A DNA stretch of 64,000 nt from Lachnospiraceae bacterium (GCA_017521985.1 JAFXAZ010000005.1:1-64000); one strand, 5' to 3'. Positions 43,332 to 51,058 are shown, numbered from the stretch's first letter. Notes: generated from the letters alone by a model not told the origin. Translations and numbers: made by a program.

Positions 43332-43778
43332 ATGACAGAAAAACAACGTATTGAAAGAATGATGGAAAAGCATAAGGCATACTTTAAAAATGTAAAAGGA
43401 GTTGACGTGGCTTTTTCCACCAAGGGAGATTGTTTCTTTTACGAGTATAATGAAGAGTACAATGAATATACGACTTACGTTAGGTTTTTCACTGCAGAGG
43501 AGCTGGAGCAGATTATAGAGGATAATATTGCTACCGATTACTGCATACAGCTTCAGGCGATCACAGAAGAAACGTTACGGGAATTGGATGCCCCTGCAAG
43601 ACAGGAAATTAGTGTTGATACAGTTGTGATGAATAGTTATTCTTTGAACCGTGAAATTCTGACTAATGCATTTATAGCCTTTTATAATATGTTGGAAAAA
43701 GCATATGAGTATATGAAGCCTTTTAAGAATTGGACTGAAGATTTGGAGTGTAAATCGGAAAGTAATAGTATTGATTAA
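43332..43778 (+). CDS. Hypothetical protein
   Basis: A 148-residue soluble acidic protein after a GGAGGT site. Features are MTEKQRIERMMEKHKAYFKN at the start, a Tyr/Glu-rich stretch (YEYNEEYNEYTTYVRFF) and a helical C-terminus. No signal peptide, membrane segment or recognised motif. It lies between the SOS operon and the XRE gene and has no clear operon partner. Confidence 0.65.
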   Translation: MTEKQRIERMMEKHKAYFKNVKGVDVAFSTKGDCFFYEYNEEYNEYTTYVRFFTAEELEQIIEDNIATDYCIQLQAITEETLRELDAPARQEISVDTVVMNSYSLNREILTNAFIAFYNMLEKAYEYMKPFKNWTEDLECKSESNSID

Positions 43779-43787
43779 TGCAAAATG

Positions 43788-43877
43788 GTTCTATAGAACA
43801 TATTCTTGTTCTATAGAATATGTATCGAATAAGAAATAACAGTTATACTTATCTTTAGAACGAGTATTCGTTCTAAA
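43788..43877. promoter_or_regulatory. Operator cluster upstream of XRE gene
   Basis: GTTCTATAGAAC (43788-43799) is a perfect palindrome. GTTCTATAGAAT (43808-43819) repeats it exactly 20 bp on. TTTAGAACGA-GTAT-TCGTTCTAAA (43854-43877) is a perfect inverted repeat with the same AGAAC/GTTCT half-sites pointing outward. The last site ends just before the AAAGGAGG ribosome site, so binding could block transcription or translation start. Confidence 0.65.
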
Positions 43878-43890
43878 GGAGGTGTAAGCT

Positions 43891-44208
43891 GTGGATTTAA
43901 TTGCTGTTGGTCGTAGAATCAGAATGGCAAGAGAAGCAAACAACCTGACACAAGAAGATTTGGCCGAGTTAATGGATATGAGTCCAACACATATAAGTGT
44001 AATAGAAAGAGGACAGAAGGCTCCGAGACTGGATACATTTGTATTGCTTGCGAATATACTGAAAGTTTCGGCAGATTCCTTATTAGTTGATGTTGTGGAT
44101 CATTCAGTGGAAGGTGTCAGCAATGAATTATATGAGCAGATGAAGAATCTGCCACGAGAAGAACAAAAGCGTATTATTAACGCGGTACGAGTGCTGACTG
44201 ACAGGTAA
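43891..44208 (+). CDS. XRE-family transcriptional regulator
   Basis: A 105-residue regulator with GTG start after AAAGGAGG. The helix-turn-helix is at about 7-60 (RRIRMAREANNLTQEDLAEL, MSPTHISVIERGQKAPRLDT), followed by a C-terminal helix (LPREEQKRIINAVRVL) suited to dimerisation. Four related GTTCT/AGAAC sites surround it, three upstream and one before the next gene. I infer autorepression and control of the gene at 44,378. Confidence 0.85.
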   Translation: MDLIAVGRRIRMAREANNLTQEDLAELMDMSPTHISVIERGQKAPRLDTFVLLANILKVSADSLLVDVVDHSVEGVSNELYEQMKNLPREEQKRIINAVRVLTDR

Positions 44209-44239
44209 GAAAGAGGGAGCTATGCTCTTTCTTTTTTTT
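44208..44239 (+). terminator. Rho-independent terminator
   Basis: AGAAAGAG and CTCTTTCT form the stem and are followed by TTTTTTT. It overlaps the last base of the XRE stop. Confidence 0.75.
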
Positions 44240-44336
44240 GAATGCATTTCTGGTTAAAAGTGAGATAAATGTAGTTTTTTGTCGAAAAAAGGAGACCAAA
44301 TAGGGATACAATTTATATGCGTTTCGTGATAAACTT

Positions 44337-44348
44337 GTTCTAAAGAAC
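44337..44348. promoter_or_regulatory. Single GTTCT-AA-AGAAC operator
   Basis: GTTCTAAAGAAC has the same half-sites as the cluster at 43,788-43,877 and lies 30 bp before the start at 44,378. It suggests that the small gene belongs to the XRE regulator's regulon. Confidence 0.5.
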
Positions 44349-44377
44349 TACTTATAATTCTTAAGAGGAGATGCAAT

Positions 44378-44602
44378 ATGACATACGATAAGATTCTAAA
44401 AGAAGTAGCTAAAAAATATAATACCAATCCGTTTGAGGTTCACCAGGAAATAAAGAAGGTTATTGATATTGGATTTGAGGATCCTGATCCTGTGATACAC
44501 GCACGTTGGATGCAGATTAGTCCAAATGGTAAAAAGCCTACACCGGAAGAATTGCTTTTTTACATTGCAAATGAGTGTAAATTGAACGTAAAAATATCCT
44601 AA
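44378..44602 (+). CDS. Small protein, possibly Spo0A C-terminal-like
   Basis: A 74-residue protein after an AGGAG site: MTYDKILKEVAKKYNTNPFE, then VIDIGFEDPDPVIHARWMQI and TPEELLFYIANECK. Similar small helical proteins in Clostridia are sometimes labelled Spo0A C-terminal-like. I see the helical pattern but cannot confirm DNA binding. It is flanked by an operator and a strong terminator, so it is a single-gene unit. Confidence 0.65.
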   Translation: MTYDKILKEVAKKYNTNPFEVHQEIKKVIDIGFEDPDPVIHARWMQISPNGKKPTPEELLFYIANECKLNVKIS

Positions 44603-44607
44603 TGAGG

Positions 44608-44657
44608 AGTATTCCTTTCTGCCAGGGACAAGAAGGCAGGAAGGAATACTTATTTGT
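44608..44657. terminator. Long convergent terminator hairpin
   Basis: AGTATTCCTTTCTGCC (44608-44623) pairs with GGCAGGAAGGAATACT (44635-44650), one mismatch, then TTATTTGTTTT. It lies between convergent genes (44,378 plus and 44,659 minus) and can serve both. Confidence 0.8.
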
Positions 44658-44658
44658 T

Positions 44659-45384
44659 TTACGGTATGTTACCGGAGAGTATATCTGTGTACAATTCTTT
44701 TTTGTATTTGTAATAGGTATTTTTAGATAGTCCGGTAATCTTCATAACCTGCACATCCGTATTGCTGCCATCAAAATCTTTGGACAGCTCCCGGATCTGC
44801 TTTTTGGCAGGTTCTTTCTTTTTAACCTTAAGGGTAGCTCCCTGCTTTTGGCCGATTTGCTTTCCGTTGATGCGAGCGGTTTCAATTCCTTCTCTGGTAC
44901 GTTGATGAAGATCGTCCACTTCTTTTTCTGCCTGCTCGAACGCAATTCGAATCTGCTGTTTGGCCAGATCCAGCGTAAACTTATTTAAGGCATCGATGAT
45001 GCTGTTCATTAATTCGTCTGTAGCTTGATTACCGGTTTTGATTCTTAATTCAATCTGATTGTTCAAAGCCTGTTTGAAAACATCTGTATTGATATGTGGC
45101 TCCTGCAGGAAAACCAGAGTAATACCACGATAGAAGAGTTGCTCATATAATTCACAACCTTCATCCGCGTTTCTGCACATTCGGCTCACACTATCAAAGA
45201 CAAAGGTATCATCGCTCTTAGCTCTGTTGATCAGCTGCTCAAAATCTTTTCTTCCTTTTAACTTGGTTCCAGTATAAATTTCTTTAATAATGATAGCATT
45301 CGGGTATGCAGCTTTTATGTTTCTGATTTGCCGCTGCATATTTTGTTTTTGGGTACTGATTCTTACGATACCGTATATTGCCAT
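44659..45384 (-). CDS. Serine recombinase / resolvase
   Basis: A 241-residue protein. The catalytic domain begins MAIYGIVRISTQKQN with the active Ser in RIST, followed by the VFDSVSRMCRNADEGCELYE block and the long E-helix (LTVFA-equivalent KFTLDLAKQQIRIAFEQ). The C-terminal part (about 195-241) has a helix-turn-helix (STDVQ-like, ITGLSKNTYYKYKKEL). It resolves co-integrates or inverts DNA at specific sites. Start 45384 uses AAGGAAG. Three TTGCGACAT repeats lie just upstream and are candidate binding sites. Confidence 0.88.
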   Translation of the reverse strand: MAIYGIVRISTQKQNMQRQIRNIKAAYPNAIIIKEIYTGTKLKGRKDFEQLINRAKSDDTFVFDSVSRMCRNADEGCELYEQLFYRGITLVFLQEPHINTDVFKQALNNQIELRIKTGNQATDELMNSIIDALNKFTLDLAKQQIRIAFEQAEKEVDDLHQRTREGIETARINGKQIGQKQGATLKVKKKEPAKKQIRELSKDFDGSNTDVQVMKITGLSKNTYYKYKKELYTDILSGNIP

Positions 45385-45425
45385 GATTTTTCTTCCTTTC
45401 GTATTAAATTTAGCCATCGTCAAAA

Positions 45426-45506
45426 TTGCGACATATGTAAGCGTTGATTATTTGTGTTACAGAACAACTTTTGCGACATTTTGTGGGAATATTAAATTTG
45501 CGACAT
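45426..45506. repeat. Three TTGCGACAT direct repeats, candidate res site
   Basis: TTGCGACAT occurs at 45426-45434, 45471-45479 and 45498-45506, the last two with longer matches (TTTGCGACATTTT). The complement, ATGTCGCAA, resembles TGTC-type half-sites of serine resolvases. They occupy the 120 bases upstream of the recombinase start, the usual place for a res site that doubles as operator. Confidence 0.5.
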
Positions 45507-45546
45507 TTTTTTGTGTTAGAAGATATCGGAGTAAAGAACCATGGCG

Positions 45547-45867
45547 TCACTTCAAAAAATTTTCAACAATCTCGCCATTGAGTTTTGCCACAGAATAGAT
45601 TACGTCATCCATACTGTATGATTCCTTTAAGACAGGCCCGGAACCATATCCGTCCGGAACAATTGTGCTTGATAGTATGGCGTATGAATTATTAACACCT
45701 TTATTGATATATTCTTTTGCCTCTGTGATTGCTTTGCATTTCTTCCTTATATAATGCTGGTCTTCATCATAGAAACCATATTCTTTGTTATAAACCGATG
45801 AATAGGATTCAAATTCTTCATCAGCTTCCGTTAATAAAACTCCCACTTCTAATAGGTACGTATTCAT
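45547..45867 (-). CDS. Hypothetical accessory-element protein
   Basis: A 106-residue soluble acidic protein starting after a GGGGGG-type site. Features include EADEEFESYSSVYNKEYGFY and KKCKAITEAKEYINKGVNNS. No membrane segment or known motif. It is one of many small co-directional genes with individual ribosome sites in this accessory segment. Confidence 0.6.
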   Translation of the reverse strand: MNTYLLEVGVLLTEADEEFESYSSVYNKEYGFYDEDQHYIRKKCKAITEAKEYINKGVNNSYAILSSTIVPDGYGSGPVLKESYSMDDVIYSVAKLNGEIVENFLK

Positions 45868-45887
45868 ATTTTTTCCCCCCGTTTGCA

Positions 45888-46700
45888 CTATGTATCCCAC
45901 CGACACCAATATTTCATATTCCGATCATTTTCAAAACCAAGCTCACACAGTTTTTCATATTGTCTTTTGGTAATATACGAACCAACGGTGGATTCTTGCT
46001 TGCAGAAGTAGGGATATGACTCATCTCTGTTTTCGTATGTGTAAGGTGCTGGTCTGGAAATTTTAACATACCCCTGCTTTTCTAATTCATTTTCCGGATT
46101 ATAGGTGTCCAACCCCAATTCCTTACAGATGGCTGCAGCACAGTGGTAGTGGCCCTCAAAACCACATGCAAAAGTATTTCCAGCCCGGTCAATCCATCCA
46201 TACTTAAATTTGTCGGAGTTCTTTGGATACATCTGTTCGCGAGTTAAAGGTTCCTCATCTTCAGGGATCTCAATAATTTCTACGAATCCATCTTTTAGAT
46301 CGTATTCCAGTATAAAAGAGGTATAACCACCAACACGATTTACGGTGACAGGCAGAGAATCTACCTTAATATAATGTAGTCCTGCATGGCGGACTGCGTA
46401 GATGTTGTCAAAATATAATTTTGCGTACAGGCCAACTTTAGTGCGATAGATAGCATATTTCTGGTAATGGAAATCTTTACGCATGATCTGGTAGAAAGCG
46501 TCTCGTCTTTTGCTGCGATAATCACATTCCCAACCAATACGACGAAGTTTGCGAATTAATTCTTTATTTCCTTTTAGTGGGAAAGTAACCCTGACTTCGG
46601 TAATTTTGTCATTAGAGCTTCCTACACCGGAGATAGATAATTCAGGAGCTACTTCTTGAAGTATTTGTTGTTCTTTTTGTACGAGAGGATCGTTGATCAT
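45888..46700 (-). CDS. Hypothetical protein
   Basis: A 270-residue soluble protein starting after AAAGGA. The N-terminal about 90 residues contain ITEVRVTFPLKGNKELIRKL followed by a basic CDYRSKRRDAFYQIMRKDF segment, and the middle is beta-rich. A later part reads CGFEGHYHCAAAICKELG. No signal peptide, nuclease or polymerase motif is clear. The preceding small gene overlaps its start by 59 bases. Function unknown. Confidence 0.65.
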   Translation of the reverse strand: MINDPLVQKEQQILQEVAPELSISGVGSSNDKITEVRVTFPLKGNKELIRKLRRIGWECDYRSKRRDAFYQIMRKDFHYQKYAIYRTKVGLYAKLYFDNIYAVRHAGLHYIKVDSLPVTVNRVGGYTSFILEYDLKDGFVEIIEIPEDEEPLTREQMYPKNSDKFKYGWIDRAGNTFACGFEGHYHCAAAICKELGLDTYNPENELEKQGYVKISRPAPYTYENRDESYPYFCKQESTVGSYITKRQYEKLCELGFENDRNMKYWCRWDT

Positions 46701-46893
46701 AATTGTTCCTTTCTGGCATGAGCCGTTTTGATTTTTTGTGGGTTGCAAATGAGGAGCTTGAAGCCATTGCTGCAGCTCTTAGTTCTTTTGGCGAATATCC
46801 CATGAGTTCAACATGCAGATATTCACCACATTCCTCATAGGTTTCTGCTTCGATAATTAGCTGATCTCTTGTGAAGTTTGAAAGTTGTTGCAT
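46642..46893 (-). CDS. Small hypothetical protein
   Basis: An 83-residue protein after GGAGGTG. Residues 1-50 form a compact helical piece (FTRDQLIIEAETYEECGEYL). The last 30 residues are Ser/Arg/Lys-rich, where the gene overlaps the start of the next one. The strong ribosome site supports translation, but the tail may be only a read-on. Confidence 0.5.
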   Translation of the reverse strand: MQQLSNFTRDQLIIEAETYEECGEYLHVELMGYSPKELRAAAMASSSSFATHKKSKRLMPERNNYDQRSSRTKRTTNTSRSSS

Positions 46894-46911
46894 GATTGTA
46901 CACCTCCGTGT

Positions 46912-47073
46912 CTATGAAAGTTTTTCGATGTTTCTCAGAATACATTCTTTGCATCCGGCTTCCCTGAAACCGACACATTCCTGATCAAAGTTGATGCCGC
47001 AATCATCTGAGAAAGGGCACCAGTGGAAATGATGCAGAATGAATTCTATCAGTATTTGTTCTGTGTTACTCAT
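46912..47073 (-). CDS. Small Cys-rich protein, 53 residues
   Basis: Begins ATG at 47073, about four bases after GGAGGTATTC, and encodes MSNTEQILIEFILHHFHWCP, then further Cys in SDDCG, QECVG, GCKEC. Five Cys and several His in 53 residues suggest metal or iron-sulphur binding. It sits in line with the other minus-strand genes, between 46,893 and a hairpin. Confidence 0.5.
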   Translation of the reverse strand: MSNTEQILIEFILHHFHWCPFSDDCGINFDQECVGFREAGCKECILRNIEKLS

Positions 47074-47109
47074 GAATACCTCCATGGTTTGAATTTCTTA
47101 TAAATAGAA

Positions 47110-47138
47110 GAAGCCGCTTCCAAAAAGAAAGCAGCTTC
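47110..47138 (-). terminator. Intercistronic hairpin on minus strand
   Basis: GAAGCCGCTTCC (47110-47121) pairs imperfectly with GAAAGCAGCTTC (47127-47138); on the minus strand it is followed by TTCTATTTAT. It lies between the 40-residue membrane protein gene and the 53-residue gene. Confidence 0.5.
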
Positions 47139-47157
47139 TCCGGCTGTTATGTGGATG

Positions 47158-47280
47158 CTATAGCAATCCGGTTATTATATACAATATGGCGTAGATGCCT
47201 GCAGTTGCCAAGACCATTTCTACAATACCATGTTTTCTCATCAGAAAGATGCTAATGAGAAGGGAGAGTAGTAGTTTCAT
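47158..47280 (-). CDS. Small membrane protein, 40 residues
   Basis: Starts at 47280 after AAAGGA. Two hydrophobic stretches (MKLLLSLLISIFLM and VLATAGIYAILYIITGLL) flank RKHGIVE. It has the look of a toxin-like or holin-like small membrane peptide, but no family is recognised. Confidence 0.45.
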   Translation of the reverse strand: MKLLLSLLISIFLMRKHGIVEMVLATAGIYAILYIITGLL

Positions 47281-47316
47281 AGAATCAATCCTTTCTGTCG
47301 TTATGCAGCTTTGAAA

Positions 47317-47583
47317 TTACTCACATTTTTGCAGTATTTCATGAACATCTTCTTTTAAAGTGATATGTAATTCGGCAAAATCTTTGAGCCCTTGCAAATA
47401 TGCAATCTGGATCACTCTGGAAACATATTTGTTTACTGCAAATTCCAAATCGTGATAGAGCTCTGCAGGACATTTTTCCATCATTTCATAAAGGTTGTCA
47501 TCGAGATCTTTCAGTTGCTTATCATTTTTAAATGCATGATGGCAGCTCAAAACGTCGCTATCCATAATTTGTTGGATCAACAT
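47317..47583 (-). CDS. Hypothetical protein
   Basis: An 88-residue helical protein after GGAGGAGG. It reads MLIQQIMDSDVLSCHH, then LKDLDDNLYEMMEKCPAELY and IAYLQGLKDFAELHITL. An upstream extension of this frame overlaps the neighbouring gene and lacks a ribosome site. It starts four bases after the preceding stop. Function unknown. Confidence 0.65.
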   Translation of the reverse strand: MLIQQIMDSDVLSCHHAFKNDKQLKDLDDNLYEMMEKCPAELYHDLEFAVNKYVSRVIQIAYLQGLKDFAELHITLKEDVHEILQKCE

Positions 47584-47587
47584 GATC

Positions 47588-48031
47588 TTATTCCTCCTCC
47601 CTGTACTCATCCAAAGATATCTGCTTATCCTCACCGGGAATACCGTTCCATGAATTGACATTGCATTCAAGTCGATAGCCATGCAGTTCATGGGAATGAC
47701 CACAATTTGTGGGAACCATATACCATACCGGCAGCTCAAGCAATTCCTTTGGGATTTCTTTATCCAGAACACCCCGTAATCCGATACGGTTTGGCGGAAG
47801 ATTAGGAAGCTGACAGTGTTGAATAATACGGTTTATGAATAACGTACTCATGCTGGAAGTACCATACACATCGCCACATTCTGCTTCATAACGGAAGCGT
47901 TCAGAACGTCCCGGCTTTACATCACGTCCGATACAGTATCGCATGATGTATTTCGAGGTAGAAGCATCTCTGACTATGATATCTAATTGGTCTATATTCC
48001 AATCCGCTTGTATGATGTCATTGATAGTCAT
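47588..48031 (-). CDS. Hypothetical protein
   Basis: A 147-residue soluble protein preceded by an AAGGAAAGG site. It contains DIIVRDASTSKYIMRYCIGR and YMVPTNCGHSHELHGYRLEC, with Cys and His that could bind metal. No known family is recognised. It is part of the minus-strand accessory operon. Confidence 0.62.
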   Translation of the reverse strand: MTINDIIQADWNIDQLDIIVRDASTSKYIMRYCIGRDVKPGRSERFRYEAECGDVYGTSSMSTLFINRIIQHCQLPNLPPNRIGLRGVLDKEIPKELLELPVWYMVPTNCGHSHELHGYRLECNVNSWNGIPGEDKQISLDEYREEE

Positions 48032-48065
48032 ATGAACCTTTCCTTTCCTTAATATTTATTAGAAT

Positions 48066-48138
48066 GTGGAGTTTTGCACCATGCACGAGCAGGAGTCGAA
48101 CCTGTTCGTTCGAGGACTCGAACCTCTCTGCACTCCAC
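48066..48138 (-). ncRNA. Structured element with two tRNA T-arm-like hairpins
   Basis: On the minus strand GTGGAGTGCA (from 48138) can pair with TGC...ACTCCAC (to 48066), enclosing two perfect hairpins: GAGG-TTCGAGT-CCTC and CAGG-TTCGACT-CCTG. Both loops match the T-loop consensus TTCRANN. The 73-base span equals a tRNA, but there is no D-arm, anticodon arm or CCA end in the expected places. It fills the gap between the 50-residue gene and 48,031. It may be a tRNA-derived or tRNA-mimicking element. Confidence 0.35.
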
Positions 48139-48158
48139 GGGATTCCCGGAACCCCTGT

Positions 48159-48311
48159 TTAATCTCCGTATCCGGCATCGTAAAGAGAATTGTAAAGATT
48201 TGCCATGTCGGAATATACTTCATTCTCTTCATCAGTACAGTCGTCCAGAGATGGAGCCATGTTTAACAGCGTTGCTATTTCCTGATATAAGTTCTTTAAT
48301 CGTTCTTCCAT
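48159..48311 (-). CDS. Small acidic protein, 50 residues
   Basis: Starts at 48311 after GTGGGG. It encodes MEERLKNLYQEIATLLNMAP followed by a very acidic stretch (SLDDCTDEENEVYSDM). The amphipathic helix plus acidic tail is plausible for a small inhibitor or DNA mimic. It lies directly after the ligase gene in the same direction. Confidence 0.45.
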   Translation of the reverse strand: MEERLKNLYQEIATLLNMAPSLDDCTDEENEVYSDMANLYNSLYDAGYGD

Positions 48312-48342
48312 GTGATACCCCACTAATGAATGAAACAGATGA

Positions 48343-50355
48343 TCACGCAGAAATCATATCAATAAATTGCTGCTCTGTCAGAATGGTAATTCCAAGCTCC
48401 TGTGCTTTGGCAAGCTTACTTCCGGCTTTCTCTCCACAAATGAGATAGTCTGTTTTCTTTGTTACGGAACTACCAGCGATGGCGCCTAAGCTGATGATCT
48501 TGCTGTTAATGCCGTCACGGGTAAAGTGCTCTAATTTTCCTGTTGCAACGATAGTGCAGCCTGCAAATGGGTTATTCTTGTTTTCTGTCATGATATTTTC
48601 CTCTTTTCTTTCTGTAAAATGTAATTCTTTCTGTAAAGTACGCCACAATAAAATATGGTCTGAGTTATGAAACCACTCATGGATATTGTCACGCATGGTT
48701 TCGCCGATATCCTGTAAGCGAGTAAAATCAAAACGATCCATTGCTGCCAATTCAAATGCTCTTAGATCTTCATGGAAATATTTTTCTATTTCCCGGCTGG
48801 CTGTTCTGCCGATAAGGGGAATATCCATGGCAACCAGGTACCTTGCGAAAGTGGTATTTCGGCTTTCATTGATAGCTGACTGTAAGTTCTCGTATGATTT
48901 TTCGCCAAAACCTTCCAATGCAATGATCTCTTCACGATAACGATCCAGACGATAAAGATCCTGATATTTTTGCAAGAATCCCAGTTCTATCAATCTGGAA
49001 AGAGTGCCTTCTGATAGTCCACGAATGTTCATGGCTTTCTTTTCCGTAAAGTGAACGAAACGCTGAAGTATCTGGCGGCTGCAGTTTGGATTATCACAGT
49101 GAAGGGTTTCAACAAGACGATCTTTTTCTGCCATGCGGGAGTATATCCTGGTGGGTTCTCCGCAGCATGGACAGTATTGTGGGATCATGTTCTGATAGTT
49201 TCCACGATCAAGATTTTCTTCGATATGTGGGATGATCATGTTACGTTTGGAGACCAGTATCCTACAACCGGGATACAGTTCAAGATTTTTGATAAAGCTC
49301 AGATTATGAAGACTTGCTCTGGATACTTCGCATCCATCAATTTCGATTGTGTCGAAGATGGCTACCGGAGCGATTTCACCGGTACGTCCCGTTTGCCATT
49401 CGATAGAGCGGAAGACGGTTTCATAGGCATCATCTTCAAATTTAAAAGCAATTCCGTAATTATAATGGTGTCCGGTACGGCCCAAGCTTTTTGAGTATGA
49501 GATACTTTCAAAGCGAAGGACCATTCCATCAATAGGGATATCAGATCTTTCCGCCAGATAGGTCAGAAGATGAATCTGTGCGTCCAGATCAGACTCAGAT
49601 ACTTCTGGTTGGTCTACAGGAAGGAAGGGGCAGATATCAAATCCAAGATCTTTAAGCCTCATGAGCTTTGTGTAAAGACTATCTTGAGGACCGGTATCAT
49701 CATCCAAACCTTCTAATACATTAAAAGCATAGAAACTGACATTTCGTTCTTTACAGGTTTCAGAATTGAAGCAGCGAATGGATCCGGAAGCAAGATTTCT
49801 GGCATTGCGGTAGGGCTTACCATCACTCCCTGTTAGTGTATTCTTCAGGTGTTCAAAGTCTTTTTTGTGTATGAAGCCTTCCCCGGTTACTATAAGACGT
49901 TGCTTGTAGGGGATGGTCATAGGAACATTTTGAAAAGACGATACATTATGCGTGATGTCTTCTCCTTCCACTCCATCACCTCTGGTGGATCCTTCTACCA
50001 ATATGCCGTTTTCATAGACCAGCTTGACTGTAAGGCCATCCAGCTTCAGCATAAGTAATGCCGGATTTCCTTTTAAGAAGCGGCAAAGTTCTCTTAAGGA
50101 TTTTGTTTTATCCAGTGAAAGCAGTGGTATAGGATGATTTACTTTATTTAAACTGCTTACAACCTTGTAACCAACAGTCTGAGTGGGAGAGTTGCTTAGA
50201 ATAATTCCGGTTGTATCCTCCAAACGTTTTAGTTCGTCAAACAGGTGATCGTACACCGCATCAGATACGCTGGGAGCATTTTCGTTGTAATATTCATGGC
50301 GGTAACGATTGAGTTTGTTCACCAGCTCATGAATACGTTCTGCATTAAGATTCAT
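48343..50355 (-). CDS. ligA: NAD-dependent DNA ligase (LigA family), accessory copy
   Basis: A 670-residue protein with the full LigA order: Ia domain, adenylation domain with nucleotide-binding Lys in LKLDGLTVKL, OB fold, zinc finger (CPCCGE and CDNPNC), helix-hairpin-helix repeats and C-terminal BRCT (GCTIVATGKLEHFTRDGINS). It seals nicks using NAD. The Glu usually before the catalytic KxDG Lys region is replaced here by Leu. Start 50355 uses AGGAGG. Its setting among small unknown genes suggests an element-borne second ligase beside a chromosomal one. Confidence 0.92.
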   Translation of the reverse strand: MNLNAERIHELVNKLNRYRHEYYNENAPSVSDAVYDHLFDELKRLEDTTGIILSNSPTQTVGYKVVSSLNKVNHPIPLLSLDKTKSLRELCRFLKGNPALLMLKLDGLTVKLVYENGILVEGSTRGDGVEGEDITHNVSSFQNVPMTIPYKQRLIVTGEGFIHKKDFEHLKNTLTGSDGKPYRNARNLASGSIRCFNSETCKERNVSFYAFNVLEGLDDDTGPQDSLYTKLMRLKDLGFDICPFLPVDQPEVSESDLDAQIHLLTYLAERSDIPIDGMVLRFESISYSKSLGRTGHHYNYGIAFKFEDDAYETVFRSIEWQTGRTGEIAPVAIFDTIEIDGCEVSRASLHNLSFIKNLELYPGCRILVSKRNMIIPHIEENLDRGNYQNMIPQYCPCCGEPTRIYSRMAEKDRLVETLHCDNPNCSRQILQRFVHFTEKKAMNIRGLSEGTLSRLIELGFLQKYQDLYRLDRYREEIIALEGFGEKSYENLQSAINESRNTTFARYLVAMDIPLIGRTASREIEKYFHEDLRAFELAAMDRFDFTRLQDIGETMRDNIHEWFHNSDHILLWRTLQKELHFTERKEENIMTENKNNPFAGCTIVATGKLEHFTRDGINSKIISLGAIAGSSVTKKTDYLICGEKAGSKLAKAQELGITILTEQQFIDMISA

Positions 50356-50413
50356 GTTTTCCTCCTTATGTGTGGAATGCATTATTGTTTTCAGTACTTA
50401 GGATGTGATTTGA

Positions 50414-50797
50414 CTACATGGACTTTTGCTCATTTATTTCCATTAGCCATAAAACATCCGTGTCCGGTAATTCAGCTACCCATGTACATTGCAGAGCTCT
50501 TTCTAATAGTGCTCTGGGCATCAGCATTCCGATTGATTTAACTACGGTTTCATTGTCTTCTGGATATGGGCATGTATCATCTCGCATTTCATCATTTATG
50601 TCCAGAATGTCTAATAAAAATTCGAGTTCTGAAATCGGCATTTCATAGTCTGTGAAGTGGATAAGCCAGTAGTCATAGGTTTCTCTGGTTGCCACACATT
50701 CAATGTCTTTTCCTAGAATCTTCTTTAGTTCGCCTTTTATGGCAGCACCAACTTCCGGCCATGTGATTTTTAGTGCAGATATTTCTTGACCTATCAT
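50414..50797 (-). CDS. Hypothetical protein, first gene of accessory operon
   Basis: A 127-residue acidic soluble protein after GGAGTGAG. It contains LKITWPEVGAAIKGELKKIL, YDYWLIHFTDYEMPISELEF and WVAELPDTDVLWLMEI. No known motif. It is the first gene behind a promoter and two terminator hairpins, so its expression should depend on readthrough of both. Confidence 0.65.
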   Translation of the reverse strand: MIGQEISALKITWPEVGAAIKGELKKILGKDIECVATRETYDYWLIHFTDYEMPISELEFLLDILDINDEMRDDTCPYPEDNETVVKSIGMLMPRALLERALQCTWVAELPDTDVLWLMEINEQKSM

Positions 50798-50869
50798 GAT
50801 TTTTTCTCACTCCTTTATTATAGATTGTTATTGATGTGTGCGGTAATCTGTATAACCTCCTTTCCCATT

Positions 50870-50993
50870 GCATAAAAAAAGCAGGCATTATGAAGGATAG
50901 TAGTATCCCTGATAATTCCTGCTTGCGTACAGCATTTGCTGCAAATAAAAAAGCCAGAGAGCATAGAGTCATAAGGACTCTATACATTCTGAC
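50870..50993 (-). terminator. Two tandem terminator-like hairpins in leader
   Basis: Reading leftwards, the first stem is AGTCAGAATGTATAGAGTC with its partner (50993-50951), followed by TTTTTTATTTG. The second is AGCAGGAATTATCAGGGATA with TATCCTTCATAATGCCTGCT (50923-50880), followed by TTTTTTTATG. Both lie between the promoter at 51,059-51,087 and the start at 50,797. Tandem terminators in a leader point to attenuation or antitermination. Confidence 0.75.
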
Positions 50994-51058
50994 TTCGTAC
51001 AAACTTAAACAACGTGTGATTTCCTTTCGGAATGTAGCACAAATCTAATAACATAGTT

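Noticed and set aside
48066-48138. A genuine tRNA gene
   Set aside because: Length and T-loops fit but D-arm, anticodon arm and CCA position do not in either direction.
48066-48448. Plus-strand frames over the T-arm-like element
   Set aside because: They read through the structured element and antisense to the small acidic gene and ligase end.
50700-51002. 100-codon minus-strand frame through the tandem terminators
   Set aside because: It lies across both hairpins and overlaps the 50,414 gene; at most a leader-peptide frame, not a normal gene.
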